Below are positions 1 through 6,678 of a DNA stretch of 27,896 nt, one piece after another; positions within the stretch are counted from its first letter, which is position 1, and the number at the start of each line of letters is the position of its first letter. Below the pieces are notes generated by a model. It was given only the letters and a program-made list of their open reading frames with translations. It was not told the DNA's origin and did not search any database. The translations under genes and the position numbers were made by a program. The stretch comes from Bacillota bacterium (GTDB lineage: Bacteria; Bacillota; Clostridia; Lachnospirales; Bianqueaceae), in NCBI GenBank assembly GCA_017474705.1, contig JAFVHC010000390.1:1-27896 (forward strand), read 5' to 3'.

Positions 1-6
1 GACCGG

Positions 7-1041
7 TCATCTTTTCGCTATCGCGTCGACCATGTCCTGATTCCAGCTCTTGCCGTCTTCCGACGTTATGCAGGAGAAGCCCCTGTAGCTCCATACCGCG
101 CGGCCGATGCCGTTCGAGGAGAGCAGGGAGCCGATATCCCCGAGCCATGCCGCTGCGGATCTGTCGTCGGCGTTGCCGATCACCCCGTATTCGCCGCAAT
201 ACAGGGGGACATAGCGTTCTTCGGCCACCCGGGCGGCTTCCGCCATCAGGTCCTTGAAGAATTTCGTGCTCATGACTTCGTCCGGATCATACTGGGACAT
301 GCTGGATGCATAGATCTCGATCTGCTCTGCGATGGCCTTTTCATATGCCGCGTAGGTGGAAGCGAAGGGCATGCGGAAGTCAAGGTCCATGCCGGCCACC
401 CAGTGGGCACCCTGGTGGGTGAAGACCGTGGGTTCATAGCAGTGGAAATTGTAGACGATCTTATCATCGTAGGGCAGTGCCAGGTCCTTCAAGGCCATGA
501 TACTGTTGTAATTGTACCCGCCGATCAGGATCTTGGTATCCGGCGCCAGAGCGCGGATCCGTTTGATGCAGGTCGTGGAGATATGGTTCCAGCGTTCGCA
601 ATATGCGGGATCGGTGATCTCGTTGAGGAGCTCGAAGCAGAGACGGTCGTTGTACTTACCGAACCGTGCCGCGAACTGCTCCCACAGGCGGTAGAACCGC
701 TCCTGATACTTCTCGTTGTCGAAGAAGCCGCTCTCATTCTCGCCGGTATCGAAACTGTAGCCGAAGGTCTTGTGCAGATCCAGGATCATGTTCAGACCGT
801 ACTTGCCGGCCCAGTCGATCGCGCGCTGGATGTAGCCGAACCCTTCTTCTTTATAATTGCCTTCCGCATCCTCGACCAGGTCATAGTCGACCGGTACGCG
901 GATGTGGTCCAGACCCCAGCTTTGGATCCGGGCGATGTCCGGCTCCGTGATGAAAGTCTCGTAACGTTCCATAGTGTGGTCGCACTGGGACAGCCAGCCG
1001 CCCAGATTGATGCCATGCTGATAACCGGTAAATGGTCTCAT
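7..1041 (-). CDS. Glycoside hydrolase family 5 (cellulase-fold) enzyme, cytoplasmic
   Basis: The 344-residue protein is a single-domain (beta/alpha)8 glycosidase of the GH5 type, expected to cleave beta-glycosidic bonds with retention. Visible family marks are an early NLGGW block (residues 12-16), HIRVPV (46-51), LDLH (87-90), the acid/base block ending in Asn140-Glu141 (FELLNE), HCYEP (200-204) and the nucleophile Glu284 in YCGEYG. There is no signal peptide or binding module, so it probably acts on imported short oligosaccharides rather than polymer. The ATG is preceded by a GGAG/GAGG stretch. It starts only 10 nt after the stop of the leader-peptide gene, so the two are probably co-transcribed and translationally linked. 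The exact GH5 subfamily and substrate cannot be read here. The stop lies at the window edge, so downstream context is unseen. Confidence 0.88.
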   Translation of the reverse strand: MRPFTGYQHGINLGGWLSQCDHTMERYETFITEPDIARIQSWGLDHIRVPVDYDLVEDAEGNYKEEGFGYIQRAIDWAGKYGLNMILDLHKTFGYSFDTGENESGFFDNEKYQERFYRLWEQFAARFGKYNDRLCFELLNEITDPAYCERWNHISTTCIKRIRALAPDTKILIGGYNYNSIMALKDLALPYDDKIVYNFHCYEPTVFTHQGAHWVAGMDLDFRMPFASTYAAYEKAIAEQIEIYASSMSQYDPDEVMSTKFFKDLMAEAARVAEERYVPLYCGEYGVIGNADDRSAAAWLGDIGSLLSSNGIGRAVWSYRGFSCITSEDGKSWNQDMVDAIAKR

Positions 1042-1051
1042 AGTTTATCCC

Positions 1052-1318
1052 TCACTCCTCTGCCTGTACAAGTTCCCAGTTGGTTGCAAAGTATTCTTTG
1101 ACGTCATCCGTGGTGACACCGGCAAGGAGTTTGTTGTCCATCAGGTGTTCGATCACGAACGTGGTAGCTTCATCAGCTGTGTGCGTTGCCGCGGTATCCT
1201 TCTTCAGGGCAACGATCAATGAGTGCAGAACGTTTTCAGCAGTATCGGTCATAACACCGCCGGAGACAAGCTCCAACAGGTCCGGGGTCAGTTCCGTGAA
1301 ACCTTTCTTTTCGCTCAT
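1052..1318 (-). CDS. Small acidic peptide with a double-glycine (bacteriocin-type) leader
   Basis: The 88-residue product begins with a 21-residue leader ending in ELVSGG, with Gly20-Gly21 preceded by a TPDLLELVS stretch. This is the signature cut by C39-peptidase ABC exporters (class II bacteriocin/Nif11-like leaders). I choose the ATG at 1318 because an AAAGGA ribosome site lies just upstream; an upstream in-frame start would add 15 residues that spoil the leader. The 67-residue mature part has no cysteine, is strongly acidic and looks helical, unlike typical glycine-rich bacteriocins. It lies 35 nt after the flavin dehydrogenase gene and 10 nt before the GH5 gene. No C39 exporter, immunity protein or modification enzyme is visible in the window. 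It could be a secreted signal or bacteriocin, or a non-bacteriocin protein using the same export route. Confidence 0.72.
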   Translation of the reverse strand: MSEKKGFTELTPDLLELVSGGVMTDTAENVLHSLIVALKKDTAATHTADEATTFVIEHLMDNKLLAGVTTDDVKEYFATNWELVQAEE

Positions 1319-1353
1319 GGCAGGAAGTCCTTTCTTGTGTTTTGCGGTACACT

Positions 1354-2508
1354 TTATATACAATTATACAACAGAAGGTTCGACAAGGATATCCCCGGTC
1401 GCAAATCTTTTTTTGCTGATTTGGTGATGTCGATGGAGTCCTTCTGACCGGTCAGATAGTTGGCCATCAGGATGGCGATGCGCGGTGCGACCATGAATCC
1501 GTGGCCGGAGAAACCGCAGACCGAGTAGAAGTTCTTGCAGGTGTCCGCCTCATCGATGACCGGGTGGCGGTCGGGGCTCATATCATACTGACCTGCCCAC
1601 TGACGCACGACATTGAGCTTGCGCAGGATCGGGAGTGCTTCGCACATGATCGCACAGTTCTGCTCCAGGAATTGCCAGCTGGAGTGGAAATTATGCGACG
1701 GCTCTTCCTTCGGGCCGATGCCCATGACGAAGCTGCCGTGGGGCGTCTGCTGGACATAATAGGAACGGGAGAAGCTCATGACCATGCAGTCGATGAGGGG
1801 CTCCACCGGCTCCGTGACCAGCGCCTGGTGCCGTTCGGAATAGACGGGGATGTCGTCGCCGACCATGGCGGCCAGCTCCGGCGCGCGGGTGTTGGCGCAG
1901 TTGATGACCATCTTGGTCTCCACGATGCCCTTGGTGGTCTCAACAGCCGTAATAGCCCTGTTGGAGGTGCGGAACCCCGTGACCTCACAGAAGGTCTCGA
2001 TGTCGACACCCTGGCGCATGGCGCCTTTCGCGTAGGCCTGGGTGCTGTGGAAGGGGTTGGCGTGGCCGTCCTTCTGGCAGAAGGTGCCGCCGACGACCCC
2101 GTCCAGATTCAGATAAGGCACGATGTCCAGGCATTCCCTGGGCGTAAGTCCGACGGACTCGATGCCGAGCTTATGCTGGACTTCCAGATTCTTCTGGAAC
2201 TGCGCCCATTCTTTATCGGTATAGGCCACCAAAAGATAACCGCCCTGATGCAGTTCGATGCTGTGATCGTAGCCCGTATATTCTTCCAGATGCTCCAGGA
2301 TGTGGGTGCTTTCCAGCGCGATGCTGGCATTGAGTTCCGCACCCCACTGCTGACGGATCCCGGCGCCGCAGCGGCCTGTGGCTCCGGCGGTCAGGAAACG
2401 CTTCTCGACCAGCAGAATGTCTTTTACGCCTCGCTTCGACAGTTCGAAGGCGATGGAGCAGCCGATGATGCCGCCGCCGATGATGACGATATCATATCCT
2501 TTTTTCAC
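1354..2508 (-). CDS. FAD-dependent amine/imino-acid dehydrogenase, catalytic subunit (DadA/SoxB/HcnC-like)
   Basis: This 384-residue flavoprotein belongs to the DAO/glycine-oxidase-like family (sarcosine oxidase beta, HcnC, opine oxidase and D-proline dehydrogenase beta subunits). The N-terminal Rossmann motif is GGGIIG at residues 11-16, followed by an acidic strand end and a GATGRCGAGIRQQ flavin-binding segment. The C-terminal part holds a second FAD-binding stretch around GFSGHGF. It likely oxidises the C-N bond of a secondary amine or amino acid and hands electrons to the other subunits. The start is a GTG preceded by GGAGG, and it overlaps the BFD gene stop by 4 nt, so translation is coupled. 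It is the last gene of the five-gene dehydrogenase operon. The substrate is not decided by sequence; proline, hydroxyproline, sarcosine or an opine are all possible. Confidence 0.82.
   Translation of the reverse strand: MKKGYDIVIIGGGIIGCSIAFELSKRGVKDILLVEKRFLTAGATGRCGAGIRQQWGAELNASIALESTHILEHLEEYTGYDHSIELHQGGYLLVAYTDKEWAQFQKNLEVQHKLGIESVGLTPRECLDIVPYLNLDGVVGGTFCQKDGHANPFHSTQAYAKGAMRQGVDIETFCEVTGFRTSNRAITAVETTKGIVETKMVINCANTRAPELAAMVGDDIPVYSERHQALVTEPVEPLIDCMVMSFSRSYYVQQTPHGSFVMGIGPKEEPSHNFHSSWQFLEQNCAIMCEALPILRKLNVVRQWAGQYDMSPDRHPVIDEADTCKNFYSVCGFSGHGFMVAPRIAILMANYLTGQKDSIDITKSAKKDLRPGISLSNLLLYNCI
1358..1371. promoter_or_regulatory. Candidate operator: direct repeat of ATACAA
   Basis: The plus strand reads ATACAATTATACAA, two ATACAA half-sites spaced 8 bp apart. 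It covers the last codons of the flavin dehydrogenase gene and lies about 40 bp upstream of the leader-peptide start. It matches 13 of 14 positions of the element at the oppA promoter (19350-19363). The A+T-rich composition means chance similarity cannot be excluded. Confidence 0.4.
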
Positions 2509-2795
2509 TGTTCCGCCTCCTTTTCCTCATAGGCGTCCGCCAGGATGCCCATGGACAGAGGTTTCACCGGCGGACGGAACGCCGGCATCAATACTTCTTC
2601 GATGGGGATGTTGAGGCAGGCGGAGATCTCCTGCGCGATCAGCATGCGGCAGGTGCGGCCCTGGCAGGGCCCCATGCCCGCCCGGGTGATGCGTTTGATC
2701 TCGTCGATGGTCTGGTAGCCTTCGGCGATGCAGGCGCGGATCTGCTCGCGCGTGATGTCCTCACAGCGGCAGAGGAGGGTCTCTTGTTTACTCAT
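2505..2795 (-). CDS. BFD-like [2Fe-2S] subunit of the dehydrogenase
   Basis: The 96-residue protein is a bacterioferritin-associated-ferredoxin-like [2Fe-2S] domain. The four ligands are visible as C9-x-C11 and C44-x4-C49 within LCRCED and GPCQGRTC. In HcnB/opine oxidase/D-proline dehydrogenase alpha subunits this domain is usually fused to the C-terminus of the flavoprotein. Here it is a separate gene. It overlaps the ferredoxin gene by 8 nt upstream and the catalytic subunit by 4 nt downstream, and has AGGAGG upstream of its ATG. The role is electron relay between the flavins of the complex. The residue stretch after about position 65 is an unassigned tail ending in a run of acidic residues. 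Confidence 0.85.
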   Translation of the reverse strand: MSKQETLLCRCEDITREQIRACIAEGYQTIDEIKRITRAGMGPCQGRTCRMLIAQEISACLNIPIEEVLMPAFRPPVKPLSMGILADAYEEKEAEQ

Positions 2796-3288
2796 TGCGG
2801 TATCCTCCTGCCTTGATATTTCTGACTTCCATAGCCAGATCCTTCGGTACGGCCAGCGTGACCAGCCACGTCAGGTTGTTGCCGCGGGCTTGTCTTGCTT
2901 CGACCACCTCAAACCAGCCCAGCGGTGCGCCGGCACGGGACAATCCCTGTGCCTTCATGCCCTTTTCGGGCACCGGCAGGAATTCGAAGGGGATCGTGAC
3001 CGTTGCCATGTCCGGACGATAGGCCATATCCACCACGAAGATGGCAAGGCCCGGACAGGCCGCGACGCATTGGCGGCAGCCGATGCAGCGGTCCCAGTCG
3101 ATGACCGGCGTCTGATTGATGTCCGGCTGGACGGTGATCGCATGTACCGGACATGCGGTGGAGCAGGGGTTGCAGGGGATGCATTGGAAGCACTCCGCGA
3201 TGGCCACCGGCCCCTTGTTCAGCCGTTCTTCAGAGGGCATGACCTGCTGCAGGTCTTCTGCCGTTGGTATACCGTTCTGACTCAGCAT
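2788..3288 (-). CDS. 2x[4Fe-4S] ferredoxin-type subunit of the dehydrogenase
   Basis: The 166-residue protein carries two [4Fe-4S] binding motifs: C36-x2-C39-x2-C42-x3-C46-P and C68-x2-C71-x2-C74-x3-C78-P, plus an extra Cys33 just before the first. The C-terminal half (about 85-166) has no recognised domain and may be the docking part for the flavoprotein subunits. It overlaps the NAD/FAD subunit gene by 7 nt and the BFD gene by 8 nt, so it is clearly part of the same complex. Aerobic HCN synthase and opine oxidases lack such a subunit. Its presence suggests that electrons leave to a low-potential or membrane acceptor in an anaerobe. That last point is inference. Confidence 0.85.
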   Translation of the reverse strand: MLSQNGIPTAEDLQQVMPSEERLNKGPVAIAECFQCIPCNPCSTACPVHAITVQPDINQTPVIDWDRCIGCRQCVAACPGLAIFVVDMAYRPDMATVTIPFEFLPVPEKGMKAQGLSRAGAPLGWFEVVEARQARGNNLTWLVTLAVPKDLAMEVRNIKAGGYRNE

Positions 3289-4388
3289 GATCCTTCCCTC
3301 CTTTCCTGTACTTTCGCAATACCCGCGCGGATCCTGGCGCCGGTAGGGCCGGAGCGCAGTTCGTTCAATTCTTCGCGGGCTTTTTCGATCTCGGCCTGCG
3401 CCAGATCAGCGTTCCAGCCGAGGGCTTTTGCGGCGGCGAAGCCCGCCAGCCGACCTTCCACCATGGCGGAAGAAGCTTCCTCGATGCCGGAGACGTCGCC
3501 GCAGACGTAGATACCGGAGACGGAGGTCATCAGGTCTTCATCCACGACCGGCACCGCTCCGGAAAGCTCGCGTACATAGGTCATCGCACAGTCGGCCTGA
3601 TACAGCAGCTCCGCCAGCGGGCTTAAGCCTACAGCCAGACATAGGGTGTCGCAATAGACCGTTTCTTCCGTACCTTCGATGGGCTGGAAGTTTTCATCGA
3701 GCCGGATCAGGACCACACCTTCCAACTCCTGATCGCCAAAGGCTTCCTTGACGGTCCAGCCGGTGCGGATCGGCACACCGGAGCGCGCGAGTTTGGACGC
3801 GTGCACCAGATAACCGCCGATCTTCGGCGCTGCTTCGACCACACAGGCGACGTCCACCCCGGCCTGCAGCAGCTGGTAAGAGACGATCAGCCCGATGTTG
3901 CCGGCACCGACCATCACGACACGTTCCGCGGGTTTCACGCCGGAGACGTTCATCAAGGTCTGGACCGCGCCGGCTCCGTAGATGCCCGGCAGATCATTGC
4001 CCGGGAAAGCCAGGAATTTCTCAGAAGCACCGGTCGCCACGATGAGCTTCCGCGGCCGGAATTTCAGGTGTTTGTCATCGTTGAGGACGGTCACGATGCC
4101 ATCCTCGTACAAGCCCAGCACCGTCGCGTCGGTCATGACTTCGATCTTCGCTTCAGCGTGTACAGCATCGGAGAGTCCGCGGCCGATGAAGATGCCTCTT
4201 TCACCCGCATGCTGTTTTTCTGAACCAAAGAATTTGTGGGTCTGTTTGACCAGCTGACCGCCCAGGGCTTCGTCCCGCTCACAGAGCAGGATCTTTGCGC
4301 CTTCCGGCGCCGCTTCGGCCGCGGCCAGGGCGGCCATGAGTCCCGCGGGGCCTCCGCCGACGATCATAAGATCGATATCCCGGATCAT
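3282..4388 (-). CDS. FAD/NAD-dependent oxidoreductase subunit (HcnB/opine oxidase alpha-like)
   Basis: The 368-residue protein is a two-dinucleotide-binding-domain flavoprotein (pyridine nucleotide-disulfide oxidoreductase fold). The FAD motif GGGPAG is at residues 11-16 near the N-terminus, and the second GxGxxG (VGAGNIG) lies mid-protein, before the C-terminal return to the FAD domain (VCGDVSG). It matches the HcnB/D-proline dehydrogenase alpha type, but lacks the fused C-terminal BFD domain, which is supplied by a separate downstream gene. It overlaps the [2Fe-2S] gene by 4 nt (ATGA) and the ferredoxin gene by 7 nt. The likely role is electron transfer between the catalytic flavin subunit and the acceptor. 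Generic annotation tools would probably call it NAD(P)/FAD-dependent oxidoreductase. Confidence 0.85.
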   Translation of the reverse strand: MIRDIDLMIVGGGPAGLMAALAAAEAAPEGAKILLCERDEALGGQLVKQTHKFFGSEKQHAGERGIFIGRGLSDAVHAEAKIEVMTDATVLGLYEDGIVTVLNDDKHLKFRPRKLIVATGASEKFLAFPGNDLPGIYGAGAVQTLMNVSGVKPAERVVMVGAGNIGLIVSYQLLQAGVDVACVVEAAPKIGGYLVHASKLARSGVPIRTGWTVKEAFGDQELEGVVLIRLDENFQPIEGTEETVYCDTLCLAVGLSPLAELLYQADCAMTYVRELSGAVPVVDEDLMTSVSGIYVCGDVSGIEEASSAMVEGRLAGFAAAKALGWNADLAQAEIEKAREELNELRSGPTGARIRAGIAKVQERREGSC

Positions 4389-4693
4389 GGTTTGACGACC
4401 CCCTTTCCGCTCTGTTCTTCCACGGTCATGCCTTCCCGCACTTTAGTGACGCAGATGCGGACGTTAGGCTCGCCGTCTACGGTCATCCGGCAGGAAGAAC
4501 AGTTGCCGATCGCGCAGAACAGGCCGCGCGGACGATCCAGCTCCGGGCTGTGGCTCAGCGTCCGGATCCCGGCGGCGTGCAAGGCTGCGGCAATGGTCTC
4601 ATTTGTGTATCCTTCGACCGGCCGGCCGTTGAATACAAAGGTGACTTTTTCGCCCCGATCAAACGAGAGGATCGGGTGTTGTTCGATTCTCAA
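4385..4693 (-). CDS. [2Fe-2S] plant-type ferredoxin subunit (HcnA-like), TTG start
   Basis: The 102-residue protein is a Fer2_4-type [2Fe-2S] domain like HcnA or the gamma subunit of proline/opine dehydrogenases. Ligands are C60-x4-C65-x2-C68 and C81. I place the start at a TTG codon at 4693 because a perfect AGGAGG lies 7 nt upstream. An upstream ATG in the same frame would add 33 residues that lie across the promoter and carry no family similarity. It is the first gene of the dehydrogenase operon and overlaps the next gene by ATGA. The rare TTG start may lower synthesis of the first subunit relative to the rest. Confidence 0.83.
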   Translation of the reverse strand: MRIEQHPILSFDRGEKVTFVFNGRPVEGYTNETIAAALHAAGIRTLSHSPELDRPRGLFCAIGNCSSCRMTVDGEPNVRICVTKVREGMTVEEQSGKGVVKP

Positions 4694-4700
4694 TGGTTTG

Positions 4701-4706
4701 CCTCCT
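4701..4706 (-). promoter_or_regulatory. Ribosome binding site deciding a TTG start
   Basis: On the minus strand this is a perfect AGGAGG, with 7 nt between it and the TTG codon at 4693. It is the reason for rejecting the longer ATG-started frame of the [2Fe-2S] gene. Confidence 0.75.
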
Positions 4707-4760
4707 GCGATAAAGGATTCTGTTATCGGCCGAAACGGTACCAGCGGCCGTATTTTCGTT

Positions 4761-4793
4761 AGTATAACATATATTTGTATATTTGCATACAAA
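4761..4793 (-). promoter_or_regulatory. Extended -10 promoter and overlapping operator of the dehydrogenase operon
   Basis: Read on the minus strand, TATACT (4761-4766) is preceded by TGT, an extended -10. No good -35 is seen. In its place lies an inverted repeat, TTTGTAT-6 nt-ATACAAA (4774-4793 on the plus strand). Part of it (4775-4788, minus strand ATGCAAATATACAA) matches 12 of 14 positions of the oppA element. The arrangement suggests regulation by a factor bound over the -35 and spacer. Confidence 0.5.
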
Positions 4794-4805
4794 AAGAATC
4801 GAACG

Positions 4806-4834
4806 TTGATTTTTACAAGGTTATAGCGTATAGT
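4806..4834 (+). promoter_or_regulatory. Sigma-A-type promoter of the MATE-ATPase operon
   Basis: TTGATT (4806-4811) and TATAGT (4829-4834) are separated by exactly 17 bp and end 47 bp before the MATE start codon. It diverges from the dehydrogenase operon promoter, with the two -10 boxes about 65 bp apart. Confidence 0.6.
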
Positions 4835-4881
4835 TTATGGATATAAGGCCTATGGACAGGCCAGGATCATGAGGGATAAAA

Positions 4882-6678
4882 ATGAAAGCAAATACAGACA
4901 GCAGGATCGTATCGCAGGTGTTCTTCCGGCTCCTCCCGGTGCAGATCCTGATCGTTGCGATGGGGTCGGTGAACTCCATCGTGGATGGACTGATCGCCGG
5001 CCGGTTCATCGCCCCGGAATCTGTAGGCGTCATCGGCCTGTATTACACGATGGTGCGCGTCCTTGAAGCAGTCGGAGCGGTCCTTCTAGGAGGCACTGCT
5101 GTCCTTTGCGGTAAATATATGTGCAGCGGCAGGACCGATAAGACGCAGGGGGTTTTTTCCCTGAATCTGACCGTTACTTTTTTGATCGGGGCAGCATTGA
5201 CGGCGGTCAACCTGTTGATGCCCGGCCGACTGGCCGGCCTTTTAGGTGCGGAAGGGACGCTGAAAACGGACCTGGCCGTGTACGCGGTCGGCTACGCGAT
5301 CGGTATGATCCCGCAGCTGCTGGCGCAGCAGATGGCGGCCTTCCTGCAGCTGGAGCGGCAGAGCCGCCTGGGCTATATCGGCATCGCATCGATGATCTTT
5401 GTCAATGTGGCGTTGGATGTACTGCTGGTGGCGGTCCTGGATATGGGTGTGTGGGGCCTGGCGCTGGCGACCAGCGCTTGCAACTGGGTCTATTTCCTGA
5501 TCCTCGCTTCTTATTATGTGCGAGGCAAGGCGCAGCTGAAGTTCCGCGTGAAAATTGCTTCCTGGAAAGAACTGCCGGATATGATCAAGATCGGGTTCCC
5601 GGCTGCGCTGCTGGTGTTCGCGCTGGCGGTACGCAGTCTGGTGCTCAACCGGATCGTCCTCGCCTATGGCGGAGCGGATGGTCTGTCCGCCATGTCCGCC
5701 TTCAATATGATCTGCGCGTTTCTTCTGGCTCCGGCCTTAGGCGCAGGCGCTGTGATCCGGATGCTGACCAGTGTTTTTGTGGGTGAGGAAGACAGGGAGT
5801 CCATCTACGCACTGCTACGGTTGGCGGGCACCAAAGTCCTGCTGATGATGTGCGGACTTGGGGTGCTGGTGCTCCTTTTGGCGTCACCGATGGCCGGTCT
5901 GTACTTCCCGGACCATGGCACGGAAGTCTTTCAGCTGACACGGCTTCTGTTCCGCATCTACAGCGTATGCGTACCGATGGCCTTCATCTGCATTCTGTTC
6001 TCCAATTACTTCCAGGCAAGAGAACATCGTCTGTTCGTGAATATCGTCGCTTTGTTCGATGGCTTCTTTGGGGTCATCATTCCGGTCCTCGTGCTGGCGC
6101 CGGCCTTTGGGATCAAGGGTATTTGCTTCGCGATCCTGGTGGGACTGATCATCACAGCGGCGCTGACGCCGATCTACGTTATGATCAGGAACAAAGGCTT
6201 GCCCAGGAACCGTGACGAATGGCTGCTCCTTCCGGAATCCTTCGGGACGGGCGAGCGTTTGTCCTTCGTTTTGAAGGATACGGACGCGGTCACCCGGACG
6301 GCGGAACAGGTGCAGACGTTCTGCTCGGCGCGCGGTGTGTCCACGAGAACCAGCTATTATGCGGCGCTTTGCCTGGAAGAAATGGCGGAAAACGTGGTCC
6401 TGCACGGATTCACGAAAGGTAAGCCAAGAGATTATACGATCGACGTGCGTGTCGTTTTGCAGGAGGGGAAGAAGATCCTGCTGCGCATCAAGGATGACTG
6501 CGTGCCCTTCGATCCGGCGGAACGCGCTAAGCTTGTCAATAACGAGGACCCGTGCGCCAATATCGGGATCCGGATGGTATACGCGTCGGCGGATGAAGTC
6601 GTCTATCAGAATCTGCTGGGATTGAACGTTCTGACGATCCGGCTGCAGGATAAGGAGAGTATTACACATGAGGCATGA
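4882..6678 (+). CDS. MATE-family efflux transporter fused to an RsbW-like (HATPase_c) ATP-binding domain
   Basis: The first ~440 residues are a polytopic membrane protein of the MATE/multidrug-polysaccharide flippase type, with about 12 hydrophobic segments and a typical early NSIVDGLIAG block (31-40). Residues ~455-590 form a GHKL/anti-sigma kinase-like ATPase domain. Its N-box is EEMAEN (499-504), the G1-like box is DDCVPFDP (538-545), and the G2-like box is NIGIRM (560-565). The usual glycine of G1 is Cys540. RsbW-type domains phosphorylate or sequester partner proteins, and here one would be tethered at the membrane. A GAGGG ribosome site precedes the ATG. The gene overlaps the HD-domain gene by 11 nt, so the two products probably act together. 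Transport substrate and kinase partner are unknown. No anti-anti-sigma (STAS) gene is nearby. Confidence 0.85.
   Translation: MKANTDSRIVSQVFFRLLPVQILIVAMGSVNSIVDGLIAGRFIAPESVGVIGLYYTMVRVLEAVGAVLLGGTAVLCGKYMCSGRTDKTQGVFSLNLTVTFLIGAALTAVNLLMPGRLAGLLGAEGTLKTDLAVYAVGYAIGMIPQLLAQQMAAFLQLERQSRLGYIGIASMIFVNVALDVLLVAVLDMGVWGLALATSACNWVYFLILASYYVRGKAQLKFRVKIASWKELPDMIKIGFPAALLVFALAVRSLVLNRIVLAYGGADGLSAMSAFNMICAFLLAPALGAGAVIRMLTSVFVGEEDRESIYALLRLAGTKVLLMMCGLGVLVLLLASPMAGLYFPDHGTEVFQLTRLLFRIYSVCVPMAFICILFSNYFQAREHRLFVNIVALFDGFFGVIIPVLVLAPAFGIKGICFAILVGLIITAALTPIYVMIRNKGLPRNRDEWLLLPESFGTGERLSFVLKDTDAVTRTAEQVQTFCSARGVSTRTSYYAALCLEEMAENVVLHGFTKGKPRDYTIDVRVVLQEGKKILLRIKDDCVPFDPAERAKLVNNEDPCANIGIRMVYASADEVVYQNLLGLNVLTIRLQDKESITHEA

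Noticed and set aside
403..1101. Long open frame on the plus strand opposite the GH5 gene
   Set aside because: It is antisense to a clear GH5 gene and its translation shows no domain; such frames are expected opposite G+C-rich coding sequence.
1501..2532. Long plus-strand open frame opposite the catalytic flavin subunit
   Set aside because: It has no family similarity, and the opposite strand carries an intact Rossmann-fold enzyme within an overlapping operon.
4694..4792. Upstream ATG extension of the [2Fe-2S] subunit gene
   Set aside because: The extra 33 codons run through the promoter and operator, while a perfect AGGAGG supports the TTG start at 4693.
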